46,759 bases of DNA from Flavobacteriaceae bacterium UBA4166 (GTDB taxonomy: Bacteria; Bacteroidota; Bacteroidia; Flavobacteriales; Flavobacteriaceae), in NCBI GenBank assembly GCA_002379985.1, contig DFVG01000022.1, forward strand, positions 1 to 46,759, in the 5' to 3' direction. Positions 24,242 through 32,542 of the stretch are shown here, one piece after another. Under the pieces are notes generated by a model. That model was not told the origin of the DNA. It saw nothing but the letters and a program-made list of their open reading frames with translations, and did no database searches. Every line of letters starts with the position of its first letter. The first letter of the stretch is position 1. The translations under genes and the position numbers were made by a program.

Positions 24242-24271
24242 TTGCTAAACAAAGAAAATTGTTTAAATTTG
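24242..24271 (+). promoter_or_regulatory. Promoter of the rpmB-rpmG-DUF4295 operon
   Basis: TTG (24242-24244), a 19-base spacer and TAAATTTG (24264-24271) form a textbook Bacteroidota promoter, 37 bases before the rpmB ATG. The spacer contains the perfect inverted repeat TAAACAA-N6-TTGTTTA (24246-24265), whose right arm overlaps the first two bases of the -7 box. Confidence 0.75.
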
Positions 24272-24308
24272 CACCCTGTTTTAAAATAACTGAAAAATAG
24301 GTAAAGAA

Positions 24309-24548
24309 ATGTCAAGAGTTTGTGAGCTTACGGGTAAAAGAGCGATGGTAGGAAACAACGTTTCCCACGCGATGAACAAAACCAAGCGCAAGTTTAATGT
24401 AAACTTGGTAAAGAAGCGTTTTTACATTCCTGAGGAAGACCAGTGGTTAACCCTTCGTGTGTGTACTTCGGCGCTTAAGGATATCAACAAAAAAGGTATT
24501 TACGCTGTCGTGAAAGAAGCTCGCGAAAAAGGCTTTCTAAACAAATAA
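24309..24548 (+). CDS. rpmB: 50S ribosomal protein L28
   Basis: The 79-residue protein begins MSRVCELTGKRAMVGNNVSH, the standard L28 N-terminus, and continues with the basic RKFNVNLVKKRFYIPEEDQW core. It is a structural protein of the large ribosomal subunit. It is the first gene of a three-gene ribosomal unit and has its own strong promoter. It carries only one Cys and lacks the CxxC zinc pattern, so it is the zinc-independent form. Confidence 0.97.
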   Translation: MSRVCELTGKRAMVGNNVSHAMNKTKRKFNVNLVKKRFYIPEEDQWLTLRVCTSALKDINKKGIYAVVKEAREKGFLNK

Positions 24549-24573
24549 GACGTAACGACAAAATTCACGAGTC

Positions 24574-24756
24574 ATGGCAAAAAAAGGAAACAGAGTACAG
24601 GTAATCTTAGAATGTACCGAGCATAAGAACTCCGGAAAACCCGGCACGTCTCGTTACATCACCACTAAAAATAAAAAGAACACTCCAGACCGTATCGAGT
24701 TGAAAAAATTCAACCCGATCTTGAACAAGATGACGGTTCACAAGGAGATAAAATAA
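24574..24756 (+). CDS. rpmG: 50S ribosomal protein L33
   Basis: The 60-residue basic protein (MAKKGNRVQVILECTEHKNS ... RIELKKFNPILNKMTVHKEIK) matches L33. It has a single Cys rather than two CxxC pairs and is therefore the zinc-free type. It follows rpmB by 25 bases and precedes the DUF4295 gene by 7 bases. Confidence 0.97.
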   Translation: MAKKGNRVQVILECTEHKNSGKPGTSRYITTKNKKNTPDRIELKKFNPILNKMTVHKEIK

Positions 24757-24763
24757 TTGAATT

Positions 24764-24916
24764 ATGGCAAAGAAATCAGTAGCATCATTACAAACAGGCT
24801 CAAAACGATTAACAAAGGCCATTAAAATGGTTAAATCTCCAAAAACCGGAGCCTACACCTTCGTAGAGTCTATCATGGCTCCCGACGATGTAAACGATTG
24901 GTTAAATAAAAACTAA
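24764..24916 (+). CDS. DUF4295 small basic protein
   Basis: A 50-residue gene begins MAKKSVASLQTGSKRLTKAI and ends APDDVNDWLNKN. It belongs to DUF4295, a Bacteroidota-restricted family always found directly after rpmG, which suggests a ribosome-associated role. It shares the MAKK start and basic composition of its ribosomal neighbours. Function is unproven. A clear terminator follows. Confidence 0.9.
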   Translation: MAKKSVASLQTGSKRLTKAIKMVKSPKTGAYTFVESIMAPDDVNDWLNKN

Positions 24917-24938
24917 CGCAACTTAGCTGCGTACTCAG

Positions 24939-24968
24939 AAAGCCACTTTTTTTCAAGAGTGGCTTTTT
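24939..24968 (+). terminator. Terminator of the ribosomal-protein operon
   Basis: The stem AAAGCCACT/AGTGGCTTT (24939-24947 with 24958-24966), extendable by a G-U and two A-U pairs to a TTTC loop, is followed by TTGTATTTTT. It lies 22 bases after the DUF4295 stop. Confidence 0.8.
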
Positions 24969-24976
24969 GTATTTTT

Positions 24977-25070
24977 GGGCGTTCCCCTTGCGGGATCCAC
25001 AAGGGTCAGGCTTTCGGCAGTCGCTGCACTACGTGCGAGCTCCCACAATGCCTCAATCCTTAACGCAACG
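24977..25070. repeat. Structured REP-like intergenic element
   Basis: This GC-richer block begins GGGCGTT and ends TTAACGCAACG. GCGTT (24979-24983) pairs with AACGC (25062-25066) to close the element. Inside are a hairpin CCCTTG/CAAGGG (24985-24990 with 25000-25005) and a second hairpin GCTGCAC/GTGCgAGC (25023-25029 with 25033-25040). The same GGGCGTT...CAATCC-TAACGCA framework is familiar from dispersed intergenic repeats in flavobacterial genomes. Only one copy is in this window. It lies between a terminator and ftsY. Confidence 0.6.
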
Positions 25071-25096
25071 TAAACACTAACAACCGAACTACGATC

Positions 25097-26056
25097 ATGA
25101 GCCTATTCAAAAAGATATTTTCCAAAGAAAAAAAGGAAACTCTAGACAAAGGGTTGGAAAAATCCAAAACCTCTTTTTTCGATAAATTCTCCAAAGCGGT
25201 TGCCGGAAAAAGCAAAGTAGATGATGATGTTCTCGACAACTTGGAGGAAGTTCTGGTAACAAGCGACGTAGGCGTAAATACTACCTTGAAGATCATTGAG
25301 CGTATTGAAGCACGCGTGGCTCGAGATAAATATTTGGGAACCGCAGAGCTCAATCAGATTCTGCGTGAAGAGATCGCCGGACTCTTGAGTGAAACCCATA
25401 CCGGACAAGCCACTGATTTCTCCGTTCCTGCCGACAAGAAACCATATGTGATCATGGTCGTAGGAGTAAACGGAGTCGGAAAAACCACGACCATTGGAAA
25501 ATTAGCGCATCAATTTAAGAACGCCGGGAAAAACGTAGTGTTAGGTGCAGCAGATACCTTTCGAGCTGCTGCCATCGATCAATTGCAAGTATGGGCCGAT
25601 CGCACCGAGGTGCCTATCGTGAAGCAAAAAATGGGTAGCGACCCTGCCAGTGTTGCTTTTGATACCTTACAAAGCGCCGTACAACAACAAGCTGATGTGG
25701 TTTTAGTAGATACGGCTGGACGCTTACATAACAAGGTCAACCTCATGAACGAATTGACCAAAGTTAAGCGTGTGATGCAGAAAGTAGTACCTGACGCTCC
25801 GCATGACGTTTTATTGGTTCTTGATGGTTCTACGGGTCAAAATGCCTTTGAACAAGCAAAACAGTTTACGGCAGCCACAGAAGTAACGTCTCTAGCAGTA
25901 ACAAAACTTGATGGAACCGCAAAAGGCGGTGTCGTAATCGGTATTAGTGATCAATTCCAAATTCCGGTTAAGTATATTGGCGTTGGAGAAGGGGTAGAAG
26001 ATCTGCAGGTATTCAATAAAATTGAATTTGTGGATTCGTTTTTCAAGAATGAATAA
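25097..26056 (+). CDS. ftsY: Signal recognition particle receptor FtsY
   Basis: FtsY (319 residues) is the SRP receptor GTPase that docks ribosome-SRP complexes at the membrane. The acidic A domain of E. coli FtsY is absent and a short basic N-terminal segment (SLFKKIFSKEKKETLDKGLE) can serve as the membrane-targeting helix. The N domain spans about 20-110. The G domain has G1 VGVNGVGKTTTIGKLA, the DTFRAAAIDQL insertion motif, G3 DTAGRLHNK, and G4 TKLDGTAKGG. It follows the ribosomal operon across a terminator and the structured repeat; no convincing -7 box was seen just upstream. Confidence 0.97.
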   Translation: MSLFKKIFSKEKKETLDKGLEKSKTSFFDKFSKAVAGKSKVDDDVLDNLEEVLVTSDVGVNTTLKIIERIEARVARDKYLGTAELNQILREEIAGLLSETHTGQATDFSVPADKKPYVIMVVGVNGVGKTTTIGKLAHQFKNAGKNVVLGAADTFRAAAIDQLQVWADRTEVPIVKQKMGSDPASVAFDTLQSAVQQQADVVLVDTAGRLHNKVNLMNELTKVKRVMQKVVPDAPHDVLLVLDGSTGQNAFEQAKQFTAATEVTSLAVTKLDGTAKGGVVIGISDQFQIPVKYIGVGEGVEDLQVFNKIEFVDSFFKNE

Positions 26057-26143
26057 TTCCTTTTTCAAGCTCAGAAATCAAACGGTTACTTTTGGTTTTT
26101 TAATTCCTTGAAGACTTTAACGTTAGAAACGATAGTTTCCTAG

Positions 26144-26151
26144 TATCTTTG
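26144..26151 (+). promoter_or_regulatory. -7 promoter element of rimO
   Basis: TATCTTTG matches TAnnTTTG exactly, 19 bases before the ATG at 26171. The palindrome TTAACGTTA (26117-26125) lies in the -33 region. Confidence 0.65.
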
Positions 26152-26170
26152 CACCCCAAAATTAACACAC

Positions 26171-27484
26171 ATGCGCACGAAGTCGTTGAAGAAGAATAAG
26201 ATCAATGTCGTTACCCTAGGATGCTCGAAGAACGTATATGATAGCGAGGTGCTTATGGGACAATTGCGTGCCAATAATAAAGAAGTGGTGCATCAGGAAG
26301 AGGGCAACGTGGTCGTGATCAATACCTGTGGCTTTATTGCGAACGCGAAGGAAGAAAGTGTCAACACCATACTCGAGTACGTACAAAAGAAAGAAGAGGG
26401 TGTTGTTGATAAAGTGTTCGTGACCGGCTGCCTTTCGGAACGCTACAAACCGGATCTTCAAAAAGAAATTCCCGATGTAGATCAATACTTCGGAACCACA
26501 GAACTTCCAAGTTTACTGAAAGCTTTGGGAGCCGACTATAAACACGAATTGGTAGGAGAGCGCCTTACCACCACTCCGAAAAATTACGCTTACTTGAAGA
26601 TCGCCGAAGGGTGCGATCGTCCTTGTTCGTTCTGTGCGATCCCGCTCATGCGTGGAAAACATCGAAGTACACCTATTGAATCCTTAGTCACAGAAGCAGA
26701 AAAATTAGCCGCTGAGGGTGTCAAAGAACTTATTTTGATCGCTCAGGATCTGACGTACTACGGACTCGATCTATACAAGAAACGAGCATTGGCTGAATTG
26801 CTTCAGGCTTTAGTAAAAGTAGAAGGAATCGAGTGGATTCGACTCCATTATGCCTTTCCCACCGGATTTCCGATGGATGTCCTAGAGGTTATGAAAGAAG
26901 AGCCAAAGGTGTGTAATTATATCGATATTCCGTTGCAACATATTTCAGACCATATTTTGAAATCCATGCGTCGCGGAACCACCTATGAAAAGACAACCCG
27001 ATTATTAAAAGATTTCCGGAAAGCAGTACCCGAAATGGCCATACGCACTACCCTGATCGTTGGATACCCCGGAGAGACTGAAGAAGATTTTCAGCTATTG
27101 AAAGAATGGGTGCAAGAAATGCGCTTTGAACGATTGGGATGTTTTACCTACTCTCACGAAGAAAACACGCATGCATTCAATCTTGAAGATGATGTGCCGG
27201 AAGATGTGAAAATGCAACGTGCCAATGAGATCATGGACATTCAATCGCAGATTTCTTGGGAATTAAACCAAGCCAAGATCGGGAAAGAATTTCGCGTGGT
27301 TATTGATCGGAAAGAGGGAAGCTATTACGTAGGAAGAACCGAACATGATAGTCCGGATGTCGATAATGAAGTCCTTATCAATGCAGAAGAAGGGTATCTG
27401 CGCACCGGCGAATTCTATACCGTTTCGATCATTGATGCAGCCGACTTCGATCTGTATGCTGAATTAGTTGCCGATGCGTCTTAG
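26171..27484 (+). CDS. rimO: Ribosomal protein S12 methylthiotransferase RimO
   Basis: RimO (437 residues) is a radical-SAM enzyme that methylthiolates an Asp of ribosomal protein S12. The N-terminal UPF0004 domain (VTLGCSKNVYDSEVLMGQL, VINTCGFI, VTGCLSERY) supplies three Cys for the auxiliary cluster. The radical-SAM CxxxCxxC is CDRPCSFC, followed by IPLMRGKHRS. The C-terminal TRAM domain (about 370-437) binds substrate. VYDSEVLMGQL favours RimO over MiaB. It is preceded by its own promoter, and its 3' end overlaps the following lipoprotein gene. Confidence 0.96.
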   Translation: MRTKSLKKNKINVVTLGCSKNVYDSEVLMGQLRANNKEVVHQEEGNVVVINTCGFIANAKEESVNTILEYVQKKEEGVVDKVFVTGCLSERYKPDLQKEIPDVDQYFGTTELPSLLKALGADYKHELVGERLTTTPKNYAYLKIAEGCDRPCSFCAIPLMRGKHRSTPIESLVTEAEKLAAEGVKELILIAQDLTYYGLDLYKKRALAELLQALVKVEGIEWIRLHYAFPTGFPMDVLEVMKEEPKVCNYIDIPLQHISDHILKSMRRGTTYEKTTRLLKDFRKAVPEMAIRTTLIVGYPGETEEDFQLLKEWVQEMRFERLGCFTYSHEENTHAFNLEDDVPEDVKMQRANEIMDIQSQISWELNQAKIGKEFRVVIDRKEGSYYVGRTEHDSPDVDNEVLINAEEGYLRTGEFYTVSIIDAADFDLYAELVADAS

Positions 27485-28715
27485 CACTCAGTGGCTCATA
27501 GCAATTTTGGCCTTCGGCCTATGTGCGTCCTGCGCTGATTCCGTACAGGAGAAAACCTCGACATTTATTCCTGAGATCCTTAGTCTGGAAAATCCGGCTT
27601 CATCTGGAGGCTCGCTGTCACGGCTTATTGCTGATGATAACTATCTGTACCTCTCATGGGTTCAGAAAACCGATACCATAAGCACTTTATATTATGCACC
27701 ATTCAATGGACAACAATGGGCCGACCCCGTTAACGTTTCATCGGGTACCGATTGGTTTGTGAATTGGGCCGATTTTCCGGTGATCAGCGTGAATGACCCT
27801 TTGGTGTTGAGTACGTATTTGAAAAAATCGGATACGGCCACCTACGCCTATGATGTTAGATACAATCATTTCAACGGTGAAACCAACAAAGGGAAAAAGG
27901 ATGTGCTACTGCATGCAGACAGTACCAATACCGAGCATGGCTTTGTTTCCGTAGTACCCTCCGGACGCGATAAGTTTCATATTGTGTGGTTAGATGGGCG
28001 CTTTACGGCAGGGCATGGGCACGGGACTTCCACTTTTCAGGAACAAGGCGCAATGACCTTGCGAGGTGCTATCATTTCACCGGATGGCTCGGTGATAGAA
28101 AGCACTCAATTAGATTCCCGTGTTTGCGATTGTTGTCAAACCAGCATGGCAACGACGACAAATTACACCTGGGTCGCCTACCGAGATCGCAGCGAACGAG
28201 AAGTTAGAGATATATCTATTGTTAGAAAACATCGTGATCACGGATGGGAAGATCCTATTTCCGTCTCAAACGATGATTGGAAAATTAATGGCTGTCCCGT
28301 TAATGGTCCGTCGATAGATTCATTTGAGAGCAACGTAGCCTTAGCGTGGTTTACCGCCCCTGATGAAGAAGGCGTGGTGAACTTATCCTTTGGTTCCGAG
28401 ACGAAAGGATTCGGACCTAAAATCCGAGTGGATAATGGAAATGCAACTGGTCGGGTATCTGTTGTTATGGACGGACCTACAAGCGCATGGATACTCTGGA
28501 TGGAACCTCAAGGAGACAAGGAGGTGATTCAACTTGCGCATTGGTCTTCAGACGGTACAAAACATTCCGAAGTAACCATATCAGAGATAAGCCCCGAACG
28601 CGCAAGTGGTTTTCCGCAGTTACAATTATTTCAAGACACGCTTTATGTTAGCTATACAGATCTTTCTTCTGGAGCGCCGCACATAAAGCTTTCGGCCATA
28701 CCTCTTGCAAAATAA
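27474..28715 (+). CDS. Exported BNR-like lipoprotein with CDCC motif
   Basis: The product from the ATG at 27474 is 413 residues and overlaps the 3' end of rimO by 11 bases in another frame. The N-terminus MRLSTQWLIAILAFGLCASC is a lipoprotein-like signal, the lipidated Cys most likely being the second one (CASCADS). The rest is beta-rich and propeller-like (LYLSWVQ, FHIVWLDGRF, VALAWFTAP, AWILWMEPQ), resembling BNR/sialidase-like repeat proteins, but no Asp-box is well conserved. Near residues 217-220 is the striking motif VCDCCQTS, and GCPVNGPS follows about 60 residues later; such Cys sets could bind a metal or heme or form disulphides. Function is unknown. The stop codon abuts the convergent CheB/CheR gene. 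Confidence 0.85.
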   Translation: MRLSTQWLIAILAFGLCASCADSVQEKTSTFIPEILSLENPASSGGSLSRLIADDNYLYLSWVQKTDTISTLYYAPFNGQQWADPVNVSSGTDWFVNWADFPVISVNDPLVLSTYLKKSDTATYAYDVRYNHFNGETNKGKKDVLLHADSTNTEHGFVSVVPSGRDKFHIVWLDGRFTAGHGHGTSTFQEQGAMTLRGAIISPDGSVIESTQLDSRVCDCCQTSMATTTNYTWVAYRDRSEREVRDISIVRKHRDHGWEDPISVSNDDWKINGCPVNGPSIDSFESNVALAWFTAPDEEGVVNLSFGSETKGFGPKIRVDNGNATGRVSVVMDGPTSAWILWMEPQGDKEVIQLAHWSSDGTKHSEVTISEISPERASGFPQLQLFQDTLYVSYTDLSSGAPHIKLSAIPLAK

Positions 28716-31700
28716 TTAATCTTTTTTGAGCTTAAAATAAAACGTACTGCCCTCCCCAAATTCAGAATCCACCCAAATCTTACCATCGTGCAGTTTGACG
28801 ATCTTCTCGCAGTGTGCGAGTCCAACTCCTGTACCTTCCTTCTGTTCATCTCCCGGAACCCGTTTAAAAATCGTGAAAATGGATTCTAAATCCTCTTTTT
28901 TGATTCCTACCCCATTATCAGAAATACTAAAAATATAGTCCGGTCCATCTTCAAAAGCCGTTACACGAACCTTAGGCGGGGTATCTCCTTTGCAATATTT
29001 GATCGCATTTCCGATGAGGTTTTGAAATAACAATCGCAATTCGGTTTTATACCCTTGTATCGTTGGCAATTTGCCCACTTTAACTTCGGCACCACATTCT
29101 TTAATACGTTTGCTGAGATCGTATTTTACTACCTCCACAAGTTCTTTTGTGTCTACTTCTTCTTTGGTCAAATTCTCCCCAATTTTTGTGTGCTCTAGCA
29201 GCGCTTTAATTTGATTGGCCAGACGACCCGACGATTCGTGAATGTAGTTGACGTATTCGTTTCCTTTGTCATCAAGTTGGTCATTGAACTTGGTGCGTAG
29301 CAAATCACTTCCAAAGCGAATGGTGCTCAGTGGTTCTTGTAAATCGTGAGAGCAGATGGAGACGAATTGTTCCAACTCTTTATTTGCCTGTTCCAGCTCA
29401 TAACTTTTTTTCATGAGCTTGTCTTGAAGCGCTTTTATTTCAGAAATATCCGTAAGGGTCGAACGCGTATAGCTATTCCCGTTCTGTTCTACTTTCACAT
29501 TCGAATTCAAAATGACCGGGATCAGTTTTCCTTTTAAGGTCTTCAACATCAATTCTTGGTTTTTGACCTGAGAATTGTCATTGATCTTTTCGAGAAGTTC
29601 GCTCGCCTTGATCTTTGACGCTTCATCGTAGAATTTAAATACCGGTTTGCCGATGATCTCCTTTTTGTTTTTCGCGCCAATAGTTTTTACGAATCGATGA
29701 TTACATTCCACGATGGCTCCCGTATGAGGGTTCACGCTGAGATGCATGATGGGATCTGACTCATAAAAATCCTTGAATTTTTCTTGGCTCTCCTTAAGTT
29801 CAATCTGGGAATTGATAATTCGTTGAATATCAATAAAGGAAATAACAATTCCTTCTGTATCAGATTCTTTGCTTTCAAAGGGAGTAATTCTTTTCAAAAA
29901 ATGTTGCCCTGTTTTGCTAATGATCTGTTTTTCGATAGGTTTTTGGGTCTCCATTACTTGCTTGGCATGTTCAATAATAGTGTCTTTGCTCGACCTATCA
30001 AAGTTGAAGGTAAAGTTGTCTAGATGCCTACCAATGTCCTGTGGTAAGAGGTCGAAGTGATGCCGAATAGCCGGAGTGAATTTTCGGATACGTAATTCTG
30101 TGTCTAAGAATAAGACGCCTATGTTGGTACTTTCTAAGAGATTGTCCATATCGGCATTCAGCAACGCCAATTCTTCCATCTTTTGAACGTGCTCTGCGTT
30201 GACGGTTTGTAGTTCTTCGTTGACACTCTGAAGTTCTTCATTGGTGCTCTGAAGTTCTTCGTTGGAAGCCAGCAATTCTTCATTGGTAGCTTGTAGTTCT
30301 TCATTACTGGTTTCAGTCTCTTCAATCGCGCGATGCAGGTTTTCTTCCGACTGATCTAATTCTTCCTCTAGGTTTTGAATTCGAATTCGAGCCGCTTCAT
30401 TCAACGTGGCTCCTTCCAAAATCTCATCAGTGATCTCTGTGAAATCACGTTCAACGAGCGTAATTACGTAGCGCTGGTCCTCACCATCTTTCGATTTTGA
30501 ATTTGTTGGAGATACCAGCAAATCGACCATACGCGGTTGGTCCCCATTTTTAATAACAATGTCTTTATGGTATACCTTTTTGCCACTGCCTCGCGCTTTT
30601 TTCACGGCATTAGTAACCGGTATTTTGAATTCACTCGGAAGCATTTTCAAAAGATTTGTGCTAAATCCTTTTTCCGGTAGCGTTCCGAAGTTTCCGAAAT
30701 TTCCTTTCGCTTCAAGGATGTCTAATTCTCCATTTATAAATAACGAAGTTGCGTTCAACTGGTCGAGTAACGCCTCACTTATCGCATCTCCCATTTGGCG
30801 GTATTCTTTCGCTTGTAATAGATTGGTATGACGCTGCTCGTGTCGCACCGAAATTCGCCGTTCTCTATCAGAAGTAGAATGTAACGATTCGGTTCGAAGG
30901 CGTTTGGTAATTTCAGTATTCTGAAAGATTTTCCATTTTTGATGAACGGTCTCGTAGTAACTTTTCTCATGACCCAAATGCTCACTGCTACCTAGCATGA
31001 GATACCCATCCATTTTTAAGCTATAGTGCAAGATCTTCAGCACCCTCTTTTGAATCGCTGTCTGAAAATAGATCAACAGATTTCGACACACAACCAGATC
31101 AATATTGTTGAAAGGGGGGTCGGTAATTACATTGTGGTTCGAAAAAATGATCGTTCTACGAATGCTATCGTTGATCTTGAAGGAATCCTTCTCAATGTGA
31201 AAATAGGTGGCGACAATATTGGGGGATAGGCCTTGGAGAATGGTTTTCTCATACGCACCTCGGCTGGCAATATCCAAATGCACCTGAGAAATATCGGTGG
31301 CGAAGATTTTCAGCGTTAGGTTCTTTTTATAGCGCTTGCAGGCCTCGTGGAACAAGATGGCAAGTGAATAGGTCTCTTCACCGGTACTACATCCAACGTC
31401 CCAAATTTTTAAAGTGCATTCGTCCGGAGCATTTTCAACCATGGGGTCGATCACTTCATTTTCTAATACTTCCCAGGCGGGTTCATCTCTAAAGAATTTT
31501 GTGACGCCAATGAGAAATTCTTTATAAAGAATGTCTATTTCACTGGGGTCTTGCATCAAGAGATCGTAATAAGCATCTAAAGAATCTAATTGATGGATCT
31601 GTAACCGCCTACTCATCCGCCGGATGAGCGTTGGTTTTTTATAGAAGTTGAAGTCTAGTTCAGAAGACTCTTTGATTAGCTTGAGAATTTTATTGAAGGT

Positions 31701-32324
31701 TTCTTCATTCGCATTGACTAATTGCTCTGACGCATTGTAAATTTTTGGTGTACTGAAATAGTTCGAAATTTCAGTATACATTTCCTCTACCGGAAGGATA
31801 TAATCTGCCAAGCCCGTTTTTATGACACTTTGTGGCATCCCATCAAACTTCGCTTGTTCTAGTTGCTGCGCTACTACGAGTCCGCCATTCTCCTTGATAT
31901 GCCAAACGCCTTTGGTGCCATCACTTCCTGTTCCGCTAAGAACGACGCCTACAGCATTCTCTTTATAACTTTTAGCCAAGGATTCAAAAAACATATCGAT
32001 GGGAAGGTTTAATTCTTTCCCTTCCGGCTTTTTGAGAAGCTTCATGTGATTGTCTTCGATCACTAAATTATTTGTTGGCGGAATGATGTAAATGGTGTTC
32101 TTCCGGATCTCAGAATCTTGCTTCACTTCAACCACGGGAATGGTAGTTTGCTTCGAGAGTAATTCTCCCATTAAACTCTTATGATCCGGGGATAAATGTT
32201 GAACAATAACAAAAGTGTATTGTGATTGCTTTGGAACAATATTGAAAAAATGATTCAATGCTTGTAAACCACCTGCACTTGCCCCAAGTGCGACAATGAC
32301 ATGTTTATTTGTTTGTGGGTTCAA
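28716..32324 (-). CDS. CheB-CheR-PAS-histidine kinase fusion
   Basis: This 1202-residue signalling protein has several parts. CheB methylesterase covers about 5-190: Ser in LGASAGG, His in QHLSPDH, Asp in GTGSDGT. CheR methyltransferase covers about 210-490: RRMSRRLQI and the SAM site IWDVGCSTGEETYSLA. A coiled coil (about 640-720) contains five consecutive heptads of the EELQxxN type. Two PAS domains (about 730-960) follow. A HisKA domain has the phospho-His near 992 in SICSHDLQEPL. The HATPase domain shows NLIGNAIKY, SDNGVGIKKED and GTGVGLAHCEKIV. No receptor, CheA or CheW gene is nearby, and flavobacteria usually lack flagellar chemotaxis, so the methyl-transfer substrates are unknown. The start is a TTG (complement of 32322-32324); no ATG is available in frame before a stop. 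Confidence 0.93.
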   Translation of the reverse strand: MNPQTNKHVIVALGASAGGLQALNHFFNIVPKQSQYTFVIVQHLSPDHKSLMGELLSKQTTIPVVEVKQDSEIRKNTIYIIPPTNNLVIEDNHMKLLKKPEGKELNLPIDMFFESLAKSYKENAVGVVLSGTGSDGTKGVWHIKENGGLVVAQQLEQAKFDGMPQSVIKTGLADYILPVEEMYTEISNYFSTPKIYNASEQLVNANEETFNKILKLIKESSELDFNFYKKPTLIRRMSRRLQIHQLDSLDAYYDLLMQDPSEIDILYKEFLIGVTKFFRDEPAWEVLENEVIDPMVENAPDECTLKIWDVGCSTGEETYSLAILFHEACKRYKKNLTLKIFATDISQVHLDIASRGAYEKTILQGLSPNIVATYFHIEKDSFKINDSIRRTIIFSNHNVITDPPFNNIDLVVCRNLLIYFQTAIQKRVLKILHYSLKMDGYLMLGSSEHLGHEKSYYETVHQKWKIFQNTEITKRLRTESLHSTSDRERRISVRHEQRHTNLLQAKEYRQMGDAISEALLDQLNATSLFINGELDILEAKGNFGNFGTLPEKGFSTNLLKMLPSEFKIPVTNAVKKARGSGKKVYHKDIVIKNGDQPRMVDLLVSPTNSKSKDGEDQRYVITLVERDFTEITDEILEGATLNEAARIRIQNLEEELDQSEENLHRAIEETETSNEELQATNEELLASNEELQSTNEELQSVNEELQTVNAEHVQKMEELALLNADMDNLLESTNIGVLFLDTELRIRKFTPAIRHHFDLLPQDIGRHLDNFTFNFDRSSKDTIIEHAKQVMETQKPIEKQIISKTGQHFLKRITPFESKESDTEGIVISFIDIQRIINSQIELKESQEKFKDFYESDPIMHLSVNPHTGAIVECNHRFVKTIGAKNKKEIIGKPVFKFYDEASKIKASELLEKINDNSQVKNQELMLKTLKGKLIPVILNSNVKVEQNGNSYTRSTLTDISEIKALQDKLMKKSYELEQANKELEQFVSICSHDLQEPLSTIRFGSDLLRTKFNDQLDDKGNEYVNYIHESSGRLANQIKALLEHTKIGENLTKEEVDTKELVEVVKYDLSKRIKECGAEVKVGKLPTIQGYKTELRLLFQNLIGNAIKYCKGDTPPKVRVTAFEDGPDYIFSISDNGVGIKKEDLESIFTIFKRVPGDEQKEGTGVGLAHCEKIVKLHDGKIWVDSEFGEGSTFYFKLKKD

Positions 32325-32530
32325 TGGAGATCTTTTTTGAGAATAGCGTTAATAAAATTAGCAATGGTGTTAATCTTTCTAAACTACTATGTTTATTGGT
32401 TGTTTGGTAGATTACAAGATACTCAAATCAATTCGTAAGCCCCCGATTTTAATAAAATTTTAAGACTATTGGTTTTCTTTCCTTACGGCAATTCTCACGA
32501 CCGAAAACAAGTTAGGAATGCAAAATAAAA

Positions 32531-32538
32531 TACCTTCG
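32531..32538 (+). promoter_or_regulatory. Possible -7 element very close to the GT4 start codon
   Basis: TACCTTCG differs from TAnnTTTG at one base and ends only four bases before the ATG at 32543. If used, the transcript would have almost no leader. Confidence 0.3.
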
Positions 32539-32542
32539 CAAT

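Noticed and set aside
30190..30330. 21-base tandem repeat on the minus strand
   Set aside because: It is explained by the EELQxxN heptads of the CheB-CheR kinase coiled coil, a conserved feature of that protein type, not a mobile or regulatory repeat.
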